From Manihot esculenta (Eukaryota > Streptophyta > Magnoliopsida > Malpighiales > Euphorbiaceae), in the NCBI RefSeq assembly GCF_001659605.2, contig NC_035170.2:2914001-2978000 (forward strand): 64,000 bases of DNA. The letters are read 5' to 3'. Both the position numbers and the translations under genes were made by a program. Shown piece after piece: positions 1 to 13,323 of this stretch. The notes under the pieces are model-generated. The model was not told where the DNA came from. It saw nothing but the letters and a program-made list of their open reading frames with translations, and ran no database searches. Every line of letters begins with the position of its first letter. Position 1 is the first letter of the stretch.

Positions 1-1135
1 GTTTTAATTTCTATAATATAATATTTTATTATATTATAAAAATTAAATAATATATTTTTAAATTAAAATTATAGAAATCTTTTAATGTGATTCTAGTTTA
101 ATTTTGGTTTTAATTTAATTTGATTAAATATAAAAAAAAATGATCTTTTGTTTTTTTAGTACAAATTTTTATTTTTGAATCATAGTTAAAATTATAAACT
201 AATTTTAAGATAAATTCTAATCAAAACAGTTATATTTAATATCGATCTTACTTCAGTTCTGAATTTAATTAATTCGGATTAAACTGAAACTTTGATCAGT
301 GAGAATGGATAAAATTTACTTCGGCTTGCATATTGAGTTTTTTTATTATTATTATTATTATTTTTCATTCTAAAATTATTTTAAAAATTTATGACATGTG
401 AAGCTTCCACGCAAAATATATATTTATATTTTAAAATTTTAATAAAAAAATTTTAAACTTTAAAAACATCACATAACACATAAAAATTTAAAAATATAAT
501 TTTTTAAAATATACCTAATACTGAAAGACTAATTAATTAATTTTTAAAAAATTGTAAAACTAATTAATCAATTTATAAAATTATAAAAATAAAATATTTA
601 ATAGTAAAATTAATTAATAAATAAAAATTTTAAAATATTATAAATATTTTAATATATTTTTTAAAATTAAATAATTAACTCGTTAATTTCTCTCACATCA
701 TACCATAATAATTTTCTCTTTCAAATTATTTATAGTCAACAATCGGTGATAAGGCACTCTTGTGATGATTTCCATTTGGCATGCGAGGCAAAGGCAATTT
801 TTCTTTTCTGTTTTTGTTTTTTTATTTTTCTCTTTTTGCATTTGAGTTATCATTTCATTCTTACTTTACAACCACAAATTGTTATTTTGGGCTATGATTG
901 TGAAAAATAATTGATTATTTTTGTAATTATTCTTATAGTATTGCAACAAATTAACCAGAATCTTGACTTTAATTATTATTTTTTGGAAAATTATATGATG
1001 TATACGTAAATGAGTCTTGCACGAAATAAATTCCTTCTTATTTTCACAATGGCATATACGTAGAAGGTGAATATTAATAATAATAATTTTAACAAATAAT
1101 TTTAAAGCCAAAAAAAAAATAATAATAATAAAAAG
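1..1135. other. AT-rich intergenic, no gene seen
   Basis: Long A/T homopolymers and a short (TTA)n run near 337-362. No reading frame with protein character, splice signals or RNA-gene boxes was recognised on either strand. Confidence 0.7.
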
Positions 1136-1540
1136 ATAAACATTCGATTGGTTCAACTCAAAATCGAACGTGACATAATAAATTAAAAATTAAAATTTTA
1201 GTATTTATAAAAATCCAATCGAATCAAATCAATTTTGATTAAAAATCAAATTGAATCGAATCGATTTGAATTTTTAATAATTTTTTATTTTTTACATTTT
1301 ATTTTTTATATTTTAAAATTTAATTAAAATATTTCAATATGATCTAATTTTTCTATATTATTAAAAATAATATATTATTATCACTAATCGATTTGATTTA
1401 ATTTTTTTATTAAAATTGAATTAAATCGAAATAATTAAAATTTTTAAAATTAAAAGTTAAATCAAAATAAAAAAAAATCAAACTAAAATTTTAAATTCAT
1501 GATCGTATAATAAATTAAAGGGCTCTATCCCTCCTTTCCA
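1136..1540 (+). mobile_element. Degraded MITE-like element, family M, copy 1
   Basis: Starts with CATTCGATTGGTTCAACTC and contains TTTTAGTATTTATAAAAA followed by alternating AATCGAATC/GATTTGAAT blocks, in the same order as the better preserved copy at 33004-33472. The right end (GGGCTCTATCCCTCC) resembles that copy's terminus only loosely. No target duplication is visible, so the ends are approximate. It has no coding capacity. The internal inverted-repeat character and shared block order support one dispersed non-autonomous DNA-transposon family. Confidence 0.55.
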
Positions 1541-1689
1541 AAAAAAAAAAACTAAAATTTTAAATTAATTTAATTTAATTTATTTTTTCAATTTAAATAA
1601 AATATTACCCGCACTAATAATAATCCCTAAAAATCAATAATTTTTTAAATAAATTTTTAATTTTAATACCAAATTATTATTTTAACCCT

Positions 1690-2290
1690 ATAAAAGCTAT
1701 TAAGAAAATAGTTTTTAAGAGGACTCAGTGAAAGAAAATTTTTACAAATAATCCAATTCATCCGTACTTCTTTCACACAAATTCTAACATTCTTCCATTA
1801 ATATATGATGATTTGAAATCTAAAAAATAGAATTTTACAATAAATTTGTGAACTTAAGAAAAACTTAGCCCTAAAGGAGGGTATTTTCTCTCTTTTATAC
1901 TCTCTCCTTTCCTCACGCGAAATGGTCATTCCGCTATAGGATGACCTACCCCTTATTGCAGTTTCATACGTATAGATGACCTCAGGACCATCCCTATGTC
2001 AGACTAGCATTTAATTCCCTTCGGCGCGTGAGTGGACAGAGGCGAAATGACTAGACCCGCAATCATTTCCTCCCGTGCCCGAATTTGAGAAAAAAGGACC
2101 GAAACTCAAGAAGATCTGGCTTTAAGGCTGAACTGGACTGGACCGGTTTGATCAAATAACTTAAATAGAAATCCAGTTTGGAGGATGAACGGGTTGGATT
2201 CGGCTTATTCGAGGACTAAGGAATCTCTAGATTGTGGGCTGTTACTATCGGACCGGTCTCATGAGGGGATAGAGAAATCCAGCGGTCATC
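1690..2290. repeat. LTR-like dispersed repeat, family A, copy 1
   Basis: Locally GC-richer stretch. A core at about 2009-2065 (ATTTAATTCCCTTCGGCGCG, then GACAGAGGCGAAATGACTAG) recurs in diverged form at about 9483-9535 (ATTTAATTCTCTCGACGCG, then GACAGGACTGCGAAATGACT). The upstream pyrimidine-rich blocks are also similar in order. I infer two diverged copies of one retroelement LTR or solo LTR. No PBS, polypurine tract or coding domain is adjacent, and the ends are approximate. Confidence 0.4.
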
Positions 2291-2726
2291 AATATTTATA
2301 ATTTAAATATTCTCTCAAATTTTTTACATATGTTTTTTACTCTCAATTCATTATATTTTTTTTATACTCTAAAATTATCTATATTTCCAAACCTACTCTA
2401 TTTTATCTCACTTGATTTCTCACCCAGCAGAAACCTTCTTGAATCCCCAAAAGAAAATTAACAAAATCAAGAAGTGTCAATTCCTAAAGAAAAGAGATAG
2501 GAATGGAAAATATCTTTCACTTTATAGACTATGCTTTTACCAATTTCTTTATCTGTAATTTCTTTTTTTTTAAAAAAAAAAAAAAAATCTCTAAATTCTC
2601 TCAATTTTTTCAAGTGCAAGAACCCACCGACCACGTGAGACATCAACCATGCAAGGGAAGCCAAGACATCCTTTTTAATGTGTTTCCATCTATACCCTTA
2701 CATTAAAAATGGTGCCCCCTCCTCAA

Positions 2727-3041
2727 TTCACTGCATCCTATAGCAATTACTGTGAAATCATAATGCTAAAGACCATATAATTTTTATTACTGTGGTTATG
2801 TGCTAGATTGGTTTAATTTAAAATAAATTAAAATTAATTAATTAAAAATTTTAATTAATTAATTCCCATTGATTATCCCGATTTCACTGCATCCTATAGC
2901 AATTACTGTGAAATCATAATGCTAAAGACCATATAATTTTTATTACTGTGGTTATGTGCTAGATTGGTTTAATTTAAAATAAATTAAAATTAATTAATTA
3001 AAAATTTTAATTAATTAATTCCCATTGATTATCCCGATTTC
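2727..3041. repeat. Perfect 156-bp direct tandem duplication
   Basis: Two adjacent copies of a unit beginning TTCACTGCATCCTATAGC and ending near CATTGATTATCCCGA occur with a fixed offset of 156 bp (2727-2882 and 2883-3038, with the match running a few bases further). I see no difference between the copies, which suggests a recent duplication or an assembly artefact. The unit contains an AT-rich palindromic part (ATTAATTAATTAAAAATTTT with its complement). Confidence 0.92.
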
Positions 3042-6000
3042 AACAGGATACTGTTAGTCTTTATCTGTTCATAAATGGATAAGATTCATCTATGAAAAGA
3101 GGATAAATAGAAAAATTAATAAACGTGTGTTGAATTTTGATGCAATAAAATGGTGGGGTGAAATGAAATGATTGAAAAGAAAAGACCACACATGAGGAAA
3201 GAGCCGACATGCCCTCCAATTGGGGAAGGATTAGATGAATCAAGAGTTAGGATAGCCTACAATGACGTTACACAGGATGGAGGGTATTGACCAGTCAGGG
3301 ATTCCTGCCTTTTTAAGCTTCTGATTTGTCGCATAAGGTGGACCCTCTCTTTTCTACGGCTTTGATCATCGATTTGGCAATTTGATGGTAATCCATAAAT
3401 TTCCAACCCATTCCTCACCACCCACTAGATTTTACAACAAATAAAGTTACAACACATGGGTTTTACACCACCCACCCACTGAGCCGATAAAATTTAGATA
3501 TAGAATGGCCTAAAACTTCATGTTGTAACAGGTACAAAATTACAGTTTTGGAGGCATGAAAAATCACCCTTTTTAAAAAAAATAATTATCCTGCTATAAT
3601 TTTTATAATTATGATAATATTTATTTAGAATATAATTAAATATTAAAGATGATTGGAGTCCTTGTAAACATCTTAATGATAGATTTATCCGAATTAAATT
3701 TGAATGAGTTGGATCAATAAATTTTAGATATTAAATGGTTTTTTAAAATATATATAAAAAATTGTATTTTTTTAATTAAATGTATTTTAACACCTATTTT
3801 TCTTTAAAAAAAATTCCTTTTAAGTTGAGTGAGGGGCAGCATCATAAAGGTTACAGATGAACTCACGTTGCACATGGCCACACACAAGTTCCTGTGAACG
3901 GCCCACCTTTTCATGTTCGTTTAACACGTGTTGATCGATGGATAGAAAGCTTTGTGCATCGGTTCACATAGACCGAACCGAAAGTTAAATTACCTTACGT
4001 CCTTACCCGGCTCTTTCATGGGTCAATGGTCAACATTGTGCACGAGGGAAAGAATCTCAGCAAAAACGTGTATGTTAGTCAATAGTCATTCTCTAAGTCC
4101 CACATTATTTTATTAGAAAGAAATTAGATTGATATAAAAATCTAAAATACAAAATGATGATTGTGAGATAATAATAGGATAACGATGCCTATATGAATGG
4201 TTTAATGCAACGGAAGAAATTAATAAATCAGAATTAGTTTAGTTTCAGAAGGAAATAAGTATCCGTAGTAAATGAGATGATCAAGTCGGACATTACCTTT
4301 GAATATATTAAGGTTTCTTAAATGGAAGTTTCAGTAAAAAAGAAAAAATATCTCTTATTTGAATTTATTAAGTATATATATTATAATTGTTCTGAATACT
4401 TCTACTATTTGTCATATCAAATGAAATAAGATGATTTTTTTATAGATTTATTAATCGATTGATTAATATCAACTAGCCTACTAATAAATATTGAATCGAT
4501 TAATTCGTACTTTATTTATCAAGTAGATCTAATTCATATTTTATTTATCAAGTATATTATGGTAACATTATTTATCACACACATTTAAAACTCTATAGTC
4601 ACATGAACTGAAAGGGACTATCTTTATTTGCGAATTATAATAAAATTAGAAATGTTGAGATCCAACTTAAAATTTCACTTATCGTACTTGAGTCTGTCTA
4701 ACTGAACCGAATAAAAAGACTCTCTAAACTCTAATTAGAAATTAAGGGCATGTATTATCATCCCTTTATTTACATGTTATCAAAAAGATAAATAAATATA
4801 TTATTTATTTTCATATTCAATCATTATTTTTGAAAAAACAAGTGAACATGTGATAAATTTTTTTATTATATTCACATTTTTGCAAAATAATCTTGTCAAA
4901 TAACAAATTGTTAACTATCAAATAAATTTATAAAAATTGAATTAAATTGTAATTAAAATTTAGAGCAATGATTTATATAAATTTAAATATCAAAAAAAGA
5001 AACTCTCATGTGAACAGTCATATGCATGAATTGTAATATGGCATGTCATGATTGGTTGGTGAAATTTGGATTCAAGTGTCCTATTTAATTTGTACACAGT
5101 TGGTGTTTGTTGAAATCCATTTCAATTGGAATCTCGTGTGCAAAATTTATATCCCAAATATCATAAAAAAATATTTATTATCGATTGAGATATAATTTTA
5201 ATAAAAATTTATATTCTAAATAATTATAAAAAATATATTTTTGAAGCACTTAAAATAAATTCAGAGTTATCATGATAACATTTTAATATGTTTTTCAAAA
5301 TTAAAACATTAACTGTTAATTTTTTGCATTATAGAAATTAAATAATAATTTTTTAAAATTTTAAATGCTTATATAAACTAATCATCGGTTAAATTAAACA
5401 CCTTTCTAATTATAATAATTATTCTCGCTAATAATGAAACTTCTTACAAAATAATATATATATATATAATTTCATGCGGATTAATTAATAATTTTTTTTA
5501 CTTTTGATGTTCAAAATGTAGAAACAAATTAAAGACAGAAATGCAAGTGGATTGACTCATTAATGTAATAAATTATACATTTCATGGACAAGATGCAAGC
5601 ATTAACAAGTGAAAAATGAGATTAAAATGTAGCTTCAGTGCTTGAGCTTAAAGCTTCATTTTCTCCCCAAATATCTAGCTTTCCACAAGAATTTAATTTT
5701 ATCTCATATTTATGTTGATCTATAGCTTCGGTTAATTGCATTTAGACAAATCCAAGGAGAATATTTCATCAAGAAATATTGTTCTTTTCCTACAACAAAT
5801 GATTGTCTCAGTCCTTTATTATTATTATCTCAAAATGGGTTTTTTGCCTACTCAAAATAAAAGAAGAAAATTGCAGTGTTCAATGGATTTGGAATTTACC
5901 CAAAAGAAAATTCCAAGTGGGATAAGAAATTCAGATACTTCCATGTGAAAATAATTAATAAAAGCTCCATAACAGTCAACCAATTTCTTTGATTTTTTTT

Positions 6001-6607
6001 TTCCTCTTGGGATTACTGTCAGTATCTAGGTGATGTGAGCAGTGATTTAATTTTGTAATCAAATTATTGGATTAGATTATTTAGCATATTAATTTCTTCT
6101 CTCTTCTCCATCATTAGGTCTTGAAAGAGACAATGGCATTGGCAAGCAATCATTCTTGTATAATTGCAAGGAATAAGGGAAAATTTGAACATAATGCAGG
6201 GCCACAGGGAACAAAAATCAATACTTATGCAACTTGTTTATACATGTTACTAAGCTTAACATTGCTCAAGAACTCAAAAAGTTTTGATTTGTCTCAGATG
6301 AATGTACGTCTCATTTGCCAAGATGATGTGAATGTTTCTGGTCATGATGAAATGCATTTAGACTAAAATCCCCAGCAAAGTTATACTAGGAAGTTTTTAG
6401 AATAACTTATTTTTTTTATTTATTATTTGGTTGCAATATTAAAAAATAAAGAATTTTAATATAATCATGTATGAAAAATTTAGTGTTGATAATATAGGAT
6501 TTTATCCTAAATCGCTGTTTTTATAAGTAAAATTTATAATGTTCATAGAGGTTTGTGGTTGCAGTACAACTCTATTAATAAGAAATCAAGTCAATATTCT
6601 ATCTACA
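3042..6607. other. Intergenic, no supported gene
   Basis: Mostly AT-rich. Short ORFs at 5736-5948 and 6121-6366 on the + strand have little protein character: no recognisable domain, an unclear or non-ATG start for the former, and no clear promoter or splice context. I did not annotate them as genes. The stretch at about 3240-3360 and 3840-4060 is less AT-rich and could be old regulatory or transposon sequence. Confidence 0.5.
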
Positions 6608-7085
6608 TAGTGCGAGTAGTATTCTATTTAAATTGGAATAATTAATTAGATTTAATTAATTTAAAATTTGAATTTATTTAATTTTTTGTCAATTTAATTT
6701 AATTTTAATTTTTAAAAATTTCAATTATTTTAATTCAATTTAATGAAAAAATTTATGCAAAATTGAATTTGAGCAGAATAATTTACTTGGATGATTTTAT
6801 ATGAATTATGAAGTTTTTTTTCAAATTTTTGTTTAGCTTTTAATTTAAAATTTATTATTTTTTATATATTATTTAATAATTATTATTAACAAAAAAAATA
6901 AACATCAAAACACTTGAATTAAATATTAAAATATTAAAAATAAAGATTAAAAATTTTAGAATATTAAAAATAAGGAATAAAAGAAAAGCGGTTCGATTTG
7001 ATTGATTTTCCTTTTAGTTCAATTTGATTCAAGTTTAATAAATTTCTAAAATTCGACTAAATCAAACCCCTTGAATACTCAATTC
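6608..7085 (-). mobile_element. Degraded MITE-like element, family M, copy 2
   Basis: Begins TGCGAGTAGTATTCTATTTA and ends CTTGAATACTCAATTCTAC. Read on the - strand this matches the order of blocks of the 33004-33472 copy, including alternating GATTTGATT/AATTCGAC runs. It is non-coding and heavily substituted, and no flanking duplication is visible. Confidence 0.5.
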
Positions 7086-7535
7086 TACATCTCTACATCT
7101 AGCTCCCACTATAAAATTTTTAAGTCAAATTTATTTATTTGGTCTCTTTTCTCTCTGTATTTCTTTTAGGTTTTTTATGATTGTATTCTTTTTTTCTTTT
7201 AGGTTTTTTCACTTAGCTACCATTGCTGGTTTAGGATGATGGTAAGAGGTTGTACTTGGATTAGATTATAGGGTTATGCTAATTTTTTTTATGGTTTTTA
7301 TATTAATAAAATTATATGCATATAAAAAGAAAAAATAAAATTCAGGTAAATGAAAACATATCTAAAATACATGCCAATATTTTTTTCAAGTGAAATAAGG
7401 TCGAATTTGAAATCTTTTATTAAATTAAGAGACGCTTTCAGTACTAAGGAGGAGTAGTTAATAATATTTTTTTCTCATATTTTCTTTTTTCTGATATTTT
7501 TTAGATTAAAAATTTTAGCAATTTTATTGAATGCA

Positions 7536-7760
7536 CCGGTTATTATTGTTGTAAAATGAATTTAAATATCAAAAATTATATGATTATTGAAAAATTTTAT
7601 TTGTGAGATGATTTAGCTGTTGTAAATTTAATATTTAAATATAATATTAAATCGGTTATTATTTTATTATATTATTTTAAAATTTTTATAATTGTTTAAA
7701 AAAGATAGGTTTTATCTTTATAAAGAAAAACTCTAATTTTCTATAATAATAAGCAAGCAG
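7536..7760 (+). repeat. LTR-like dispersed repeat, family B, copy 1
   Basis: Shares ordered blocks with 14763-15020: TTGTAAAATGAATTTA..ATATCAAAAA, ATTTTATTTGTGAGAT, GCTGTTGTAAATTT, AATATTAAATCGGTTATTAT, AAAATTTTTATAA and CTTTATAAAGAAA. I infer two diverged copies of a retrotransposon LTR or similar element. There is no coding capacity. Confidence 0.45.
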
Positions 7761-9329
7761 AGAAAATAATCATGCAGACATGTTTTTCTCTCTAGTTTTT
7801 CTGATTAAAAAACCCTACCCCAGACTATCTTCCATGAACTAAGAAGTCAAAACTGGGAAAAAAAAAAGGATCAAGTTTTATCGATGCCCATGAATCACCA
7901 ATCACCTGCTCCACTTGGAAGGAATATTATCACCTTTTCTATCTTTGTGTATATACTATATCAAAGAGAATTGCTAAAGCAGGAGCAAGTCCCTTAAAGC
8001 ATGCCATGTTCAAAGGACAGCATGCAAATTCCTCTTAAAAAAAAATCATTGGCATCTTTGTTTTGTTTGTGACAATTAATTAGATGACTTGACTCGATCA
8101 AAAATTCTACATCAAATGTAAATAAAATGCAGCAGCACCACCCACCACCCACATGATTAAGAAATTAAAAGATAGCATCTTGGATCATGTGGCAGTTAAT
8201 CCTTCCTCTTAATCTTGGCTTAATTAAGCTCTGAATTTGATTGCAAACTTTGTCCTTCTCCGCCGCACCCCTTTTCTCTTGCTGCTGCTTATAGTATTTT
8301 TATGCATTATAAAACTCTTCTGCTTTGATTGAACGGGCATCAAAGGCTAGCCCATGATGCCTATGACAACATTAAAAAAGTTTTGTTTAACTTGTGTTGT
8401 TATTGAAGCAGTAGTTTATGACATAAAGGTTTACCTATATACGTAGTTTGAAGCTAGATTCTCTTCTAACTTGTCATTTACCAAGAAAAGAATCTAAAAC
8501 GTAAAGAAGAAAACTTAAGTTTCTATCGTTTTCCTGTAATGTAGCAGCAAGTTGTAGTTCCCAATGCAGAAACTAATATTTCTTACTGTGGTTGCTGATG
8601 CTATATTGTCTGTCTGGATTCTAAAGGTGCCCTACATAACCATGCATCTCGATAGCTAAATTAATTCTTATGAGAAGCTTGATGACTCTATCATGAAATG
8701 GGACTAGTGTATCACATATCTCCATGACAATTACATTGTCAAAACCTTCACAATACAGGAAACTAACGTGTAGTATTTCTCTAAATTTCTGATATCTTTG
8801 TCCGAGAAGCAGAGTCCCATGTTGAGAAGATTCATGTATGTAACTATGTATTATATGATCTAAGCAAAGCTATATCAAACTTAATGGTCAAATCACCTCA
8901 TTGTTCGTTTTATGAATTGGGAAGTGATCACGTGAAACTACGTACACCACATGTTCGCACGTGATGTGAGCAATCCTTGAAACAAATAGTTTTATCACAA
9001 GGAAAAAAGGAAATAAGAACTTTTTTTCTCTTGGCAATCTCCTAGTCTAATAATAGTACAAGAGATTAATCGCATTTAGACAAAGCATTACTCGAGAAAA
9101 CAAAATAATTTTGTTTCCATTGAAAACTCCAAGTGTTCTTTGCTGCTGCTTCCTATGGTGGTGTACACATGCATGATGCATTCACTACTTGGGGAAAAGA
9201 ATTTTGCTTGTGCTGAAAGTATCAGACAGACTTACTGCATCAAAACACTGCAATTTAATTTAAGTCTTTATATCGATTTAATTTAATTTATATTTAAAAA
9301 ATATTTTTCAGAATAATATTAATGATGTT
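7761..9329. other. Intergenic, no gene seen; contains an inverted G-box pair
   Basis: No credible ORF or RNA gene. Two CACGTG motifs in perfect 8-bp inverted repeat (ATCACGTG at 8927-8934 and CACGTGAT at 8958-8965) lie 23 bp apart. I checked this stretch for conserved plant microRNA sequences I know and found none. Confidence 0.6.
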
Positions 9330-9722
9330 CTGACATGAGTGTAAGTTTAAATTTATATTTCTCCCTTTTATTCTTTTTTCTTTTATCCGCTAGTGATGTC
9401 TTACGACCTTTTTATTATAGTGCCACATGTCTTTGATTCGTACGTACGGATATGTTAGAATTTCTCTCCACGGCAGACGGCTATTTAATTCTCTCGACGC
9501 GTATATAGACAGGACTGCGAAATGACTGAACCTGCTATTTTTTCTCACGTCACACACCAAGCTGGATTACCTCTCGCGGGATCTGGACTTGAGGTCTATC
9601 GATTCGACTTTTTCGACGTATTTGGATCAAGACTTGAAATATTGGATCAGTCAGCTATAGGGATTTTGAATCAACATGTTTTCTTAGATTCAATCTCGCC
9701 TAGAACAGGAGTTCATAATTAA
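9330..9722. repeat. LTR-like dispersed repeat, family A, copy 2
   Basis: Diverged partner of the repeat at 1690-2290. It shares the ATTTAATTC..CG.CGCGT..GACAG..GCGAAATGACT core and similar downstream TCGATTCGAC/TTGGATC blocks. The ORF at 9522-9722 lies within this repeat and is not considered a gene. Confidence 0.4.
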
Positions 9723-11460
9723 TATTTAAAAGAAAACAATGCATTATCTAAATTAAAAAGGCACACACAATTATCTCTGAATATCTATGTTAACGCATCT
9801 TCAATCATGAGCTTCACTTAATAATTAAGTATTAATTTAATTCATGCAACTGCCTTTGGATAGTGTCCTTATTTATTTATTTATTTATCATTTTTCTATT
9901 TAATTATTTTTTTTTGGTGACTATTAGCTCATGACCAGTCAAAATGTCTCTTCCAATCAAAGAATGCTCATTTATAAAGTAATTAAAACAAGCACAAATA
10001 AAAAATTAAAGAAAATGAGAAGATGGAATCTAAGATCATGGAGGATGGCTAATTAATTATAGCTAGTTTTATATTTTATTCAAGACATTTTGTCCTAACT
10101 AGATTATGTCCACTAACAATTTTAATTAATTTAAATTTAAACAAAAAAAAATATTGAGGGGAATAAATTTAAAAATTGATCTAGCTATATCCATGTGATT
10201 TAAAATAAAAATAATTATTACTATTATTTTTTAATTTTTAAAATATATATGTACTCGAAAGATGATGCATAGATGTGAAGGGAGGAACAAGAAATCTTGT
10301 ATGATGATTCAATGCCAAATTATTCTAATAATCTTTATTGATTTTGGCTGATTTACCAAATCTTATGTTACTATTAATTGATTAGAAATTAAGTGTAGAA
10401 GGAGGATTTTGTGTCCTTTTGTTAGATAATCTTCGACAACATTATATATATTTGTTCAGTTCTATGCCATTGTCTTAACTGTAATAACAGACAACAATAT
10501 AATTAAGATATTTTTATATCTTAATTACCCATTACTCCTATTTTAGCCGTCCACTATTATAAAAAGTTAAGAGAATCATTGAACAACAATCCCATTAGAT
10601 AAAAAAAATATAAAAAAAATTTAAAATTATAATTTTTTATGTTTAAATTTCAGTTAAAATTAAATAAAAACATAATAATTTTTATGAGTCCATGATGGAT
10701 TTGGGCTGATTCAAGTGCTTAGTTCAAACGTTGGAGTTGCAGAAAGTTTGAATGCGTAAGTGGGCCTGGCAGTATAAGGTTGCTTTTAACAGTTAAGAGG
10801 TTTGATCATATGTGGTAAAGGCTTCCATTAATTAAGCTGGTTTGTTAGCCATCTCTTAGAAATTTTCTTTTCAATATGCATAAAAAGAAAGAAGAAGAAA
10901 AAGACAGAGAGAGAATTAATTAAAGAGAAAACAAGAGGAATCGTTTATATCAAGTTGCCCAAAATATGGCAAGAGCTTGATGGGACAAGGTATCTGAGGA
11001 TGCACGTATTACAAAATTGAATGGTAAAATTAGGTGATCTCTTTTACCCATTTATCTTTGTGAGTTGAAAAAGTTTCAGAAAATATATATAGTTGATACA
11101 ATGGATGAAGGATTGTGTCATTTCTTAATGCATGGTGTTTGAATTATTGTACTATGCATATGCAAGCTGCAGCCAAGACCTCTCTGCTTAAGGAGTACCT
11201 TCTTGTACGAGGGAATATGGAGCACTAGATTTTTTTTTCTTTGCTTTTGCGAAAATAATTAAAACTAACTATAAAATAACAGATAAAATTTTATGAACAA
11301 AATGGTCCCAGAAACAGATCTATAAACCAATGACGAAAATAATTAAAACCCTTTATTTGAAAATTGTGAAGAAATATTACTGTATTTTATTTTATATTTT
11401 TTGTTTTTTTCTTTATGTCCTTATTTGATTTGCATGTAATAATATAGGAACTTTTTTGAT
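9723..11460. other. Intergenic, no gene seen
   Basis: AT-rich with short tetranucleotide runs such as (ATTT)n near 9870-9890. No supported reading frame, RNA gene or repeat boundary was recognised. Confidence 0.6.
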
Positions 11461-11698
11461 ATTATGCTCAGCCCTATAAGGACTTCTGACTGTTGTACAA
11501 GACATATGTTTCATTTTTTTGTTAAGATAATAAAATCTGTTTTTCTTTCTCTCTTTCTCTTGATACTTCCTTATATGTTATTAGAGCATGGCTAGGGTTC
11601 CGGTAATAGCCACGCCTTTCAAATCTCTTTCTCTCCAGATCTGCGGTGCATGCTAGAAAATGTAAGAGCACGGTGAAGGGAGCAAAGAGAAAAAAGAT

Positions 11699-12301
11699 TT
11701 GATGTTCGATAAATTGAAAATGATGTTGCAGACACTTGGAGCTCTACTCACCTTACAATCATCGGATCATGCAGATATGATTCTCATTTCTGCTCCTCTG
11801 ATAGGGACCAACTTCAGATCTTGGCATAGAACTATTAGAATAGCTTTAGGAGCCAAGGAGAAGTTAGAGTTTATAGAAGGTACTATTACTGTACTAGATA
11901 GGAACTCCAAACAGTATGAGTTGTGGAGAAAATGTGATTTTATAGTCACATCTTGGATATTGAACTCGATATCCAAAGACCCTGTAGATGATTTCATCTA
12001 CATAGTTTCCATTCATGACCTCTAGCTCGAAATCACTAAAAGGTTCGGGGAACGTAATGACCTGATGATATATTAATTACATAGTAAAATTTCCTTGATT
12101 GTGCAAGAAAACATCTCTGTATCAGTCTATTTCACAAGGCTCAAGAGGCTATGGGATGAGTTAGGGTCTATGGAGACCCTGCCTCCCTGTACCTATGGTA
12201 CTTCAAAGGCCATAGATGAGATTAACAATAGAAACAAACTTATGCAATTTCTCATAGGTCTTAACAATGCTTATAGTTTTGTAAGGGATTGTCCTGCTTA
12301 A
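11699..12301 (+). pseudogene. Copia gag remnant
   Basis: Codons from 11699 encode a polypeptide with the copia gag pattern: an SAPLIGTNFRSWHRTIRIAL block (about residues 31-50), then ALGAKEKLEFIEG and a W-x-x-C-D-x-x-V-x-S-W-I-L-N-S-I block. The frame stops at 12025 and resumes in another frame at 12095-12301 (AYSFVRD-like end). A knuckle-like C-x2-C-x4-H-x4-C stretch follows at about 12360-12410 in yet another frame. In intact elements gag forms the virus-like particle; here stops and frame changes rule out function. Confidence 0.8.
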
Positions 12302-12499
12302 TAAAACATAGGGACAATTTCAAAGGAAACAAAGGAAACTTGAGTCCGGGAAAGGACATTGCTCTTATTGTGATATGAATGGTCATATCAGAGAGGGTTG
12401 CTTCAAACTAATAGGCTATCCTAAGTGGTATAAGCCCAAGAAAAGACTGGAGAATAATCTTTTAGATAAGATAGAAATACAAGGAACATTGATAAGGTC

Positions 12500-13276
12500 G
12501 TGGCAGCTGTAGAAAGACTTTATTATGAAGGGGACAATCCTTTGGAGATATCTGATGCCACAATGAAAATTTATGAGTTGAGTGCAATGCTCAGTTCACC
12601 TCAACAAGAGGTTACAAAGCTAAACAAGGAAAAAACAGTTCTTACAGTTAGCACCAAAGCTTCAAATTACTGTGGTGGGACTGCTTCTGATTCAAGTCTC
12701 ATGCATTTTACAGGTACTTCTAATCTAAGATTTGTCTGTTGTACATTTATTTGCAATAATATTGACTGGATATTAGACACTAGATCCACAGATCACATAT
12801 CTTCTAATAAATCTCTGTTTAAATCACTACAAGCACTTGATAAAATTGTTTATGTTAATCTCCCTGATGGCACTACTCTTAAGGTGACCCATAGAGGATC
12901 AATTATTGTATCTGATTGCATACAACTTAACAATATTCTTTTTATACTAAAGTTTCATTACAATATCATCTTAGTGACTACATTGATCCATACCTCATCT
13001 TTAAGTCTGATCTTTTGCTCTAATTGTTGTATTATATGGGACTCTCTAATTAAGAGAGTGGTTATTGTAGGAAAAGAGAAAGCAGGTCTATACAAACTGA
13101 ATCAGTTAAAGTTTTTGCCTTTTGAAATTGAAAATTGCTTAATCCAAACTGTTCATCAGTTGACTAATCTACAGTTATTTGTAAATTCCATGCTTTCTAA
13201 GACTTACAATAATAAAGAAAGCCCTTTTGATATGTCTAATACCTGTGTGAATGTTCTTGATGTGGTTGATATCTAG
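12500..13276 (+). pseudogene. Copia protease and pre-integrase remnant
   Basis: A 258-codon open stretch includes DWILDTRSTDHIS at about residues 87-99. This corresponds to the copia aspartic protease active site, normally D-T/S-G, but the glycine is replaced by arginine. It is followed by an LPDGTTLKV-type block and an L.NILF..KF.YNI block typical of copia protease and spacer. The lost active-site glycine and the surrounding frameshifts indicate a non-functional relic. Confidence 0.8.
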
Positions 13277-13323
13277 ATAGGCTTGAACATGCATCCTTTA
13301 GCAAACTTAAGCATATTAAAGGC

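Noticed and set aside
8160..8230. GGATCATGTGGCAGTT, similar to a miR167 star strand
   Set aside because: No TGAAGCTGCCAGCATGATCT-like mature sequence on the opposite arm within 200 bp, so no precursor can form.
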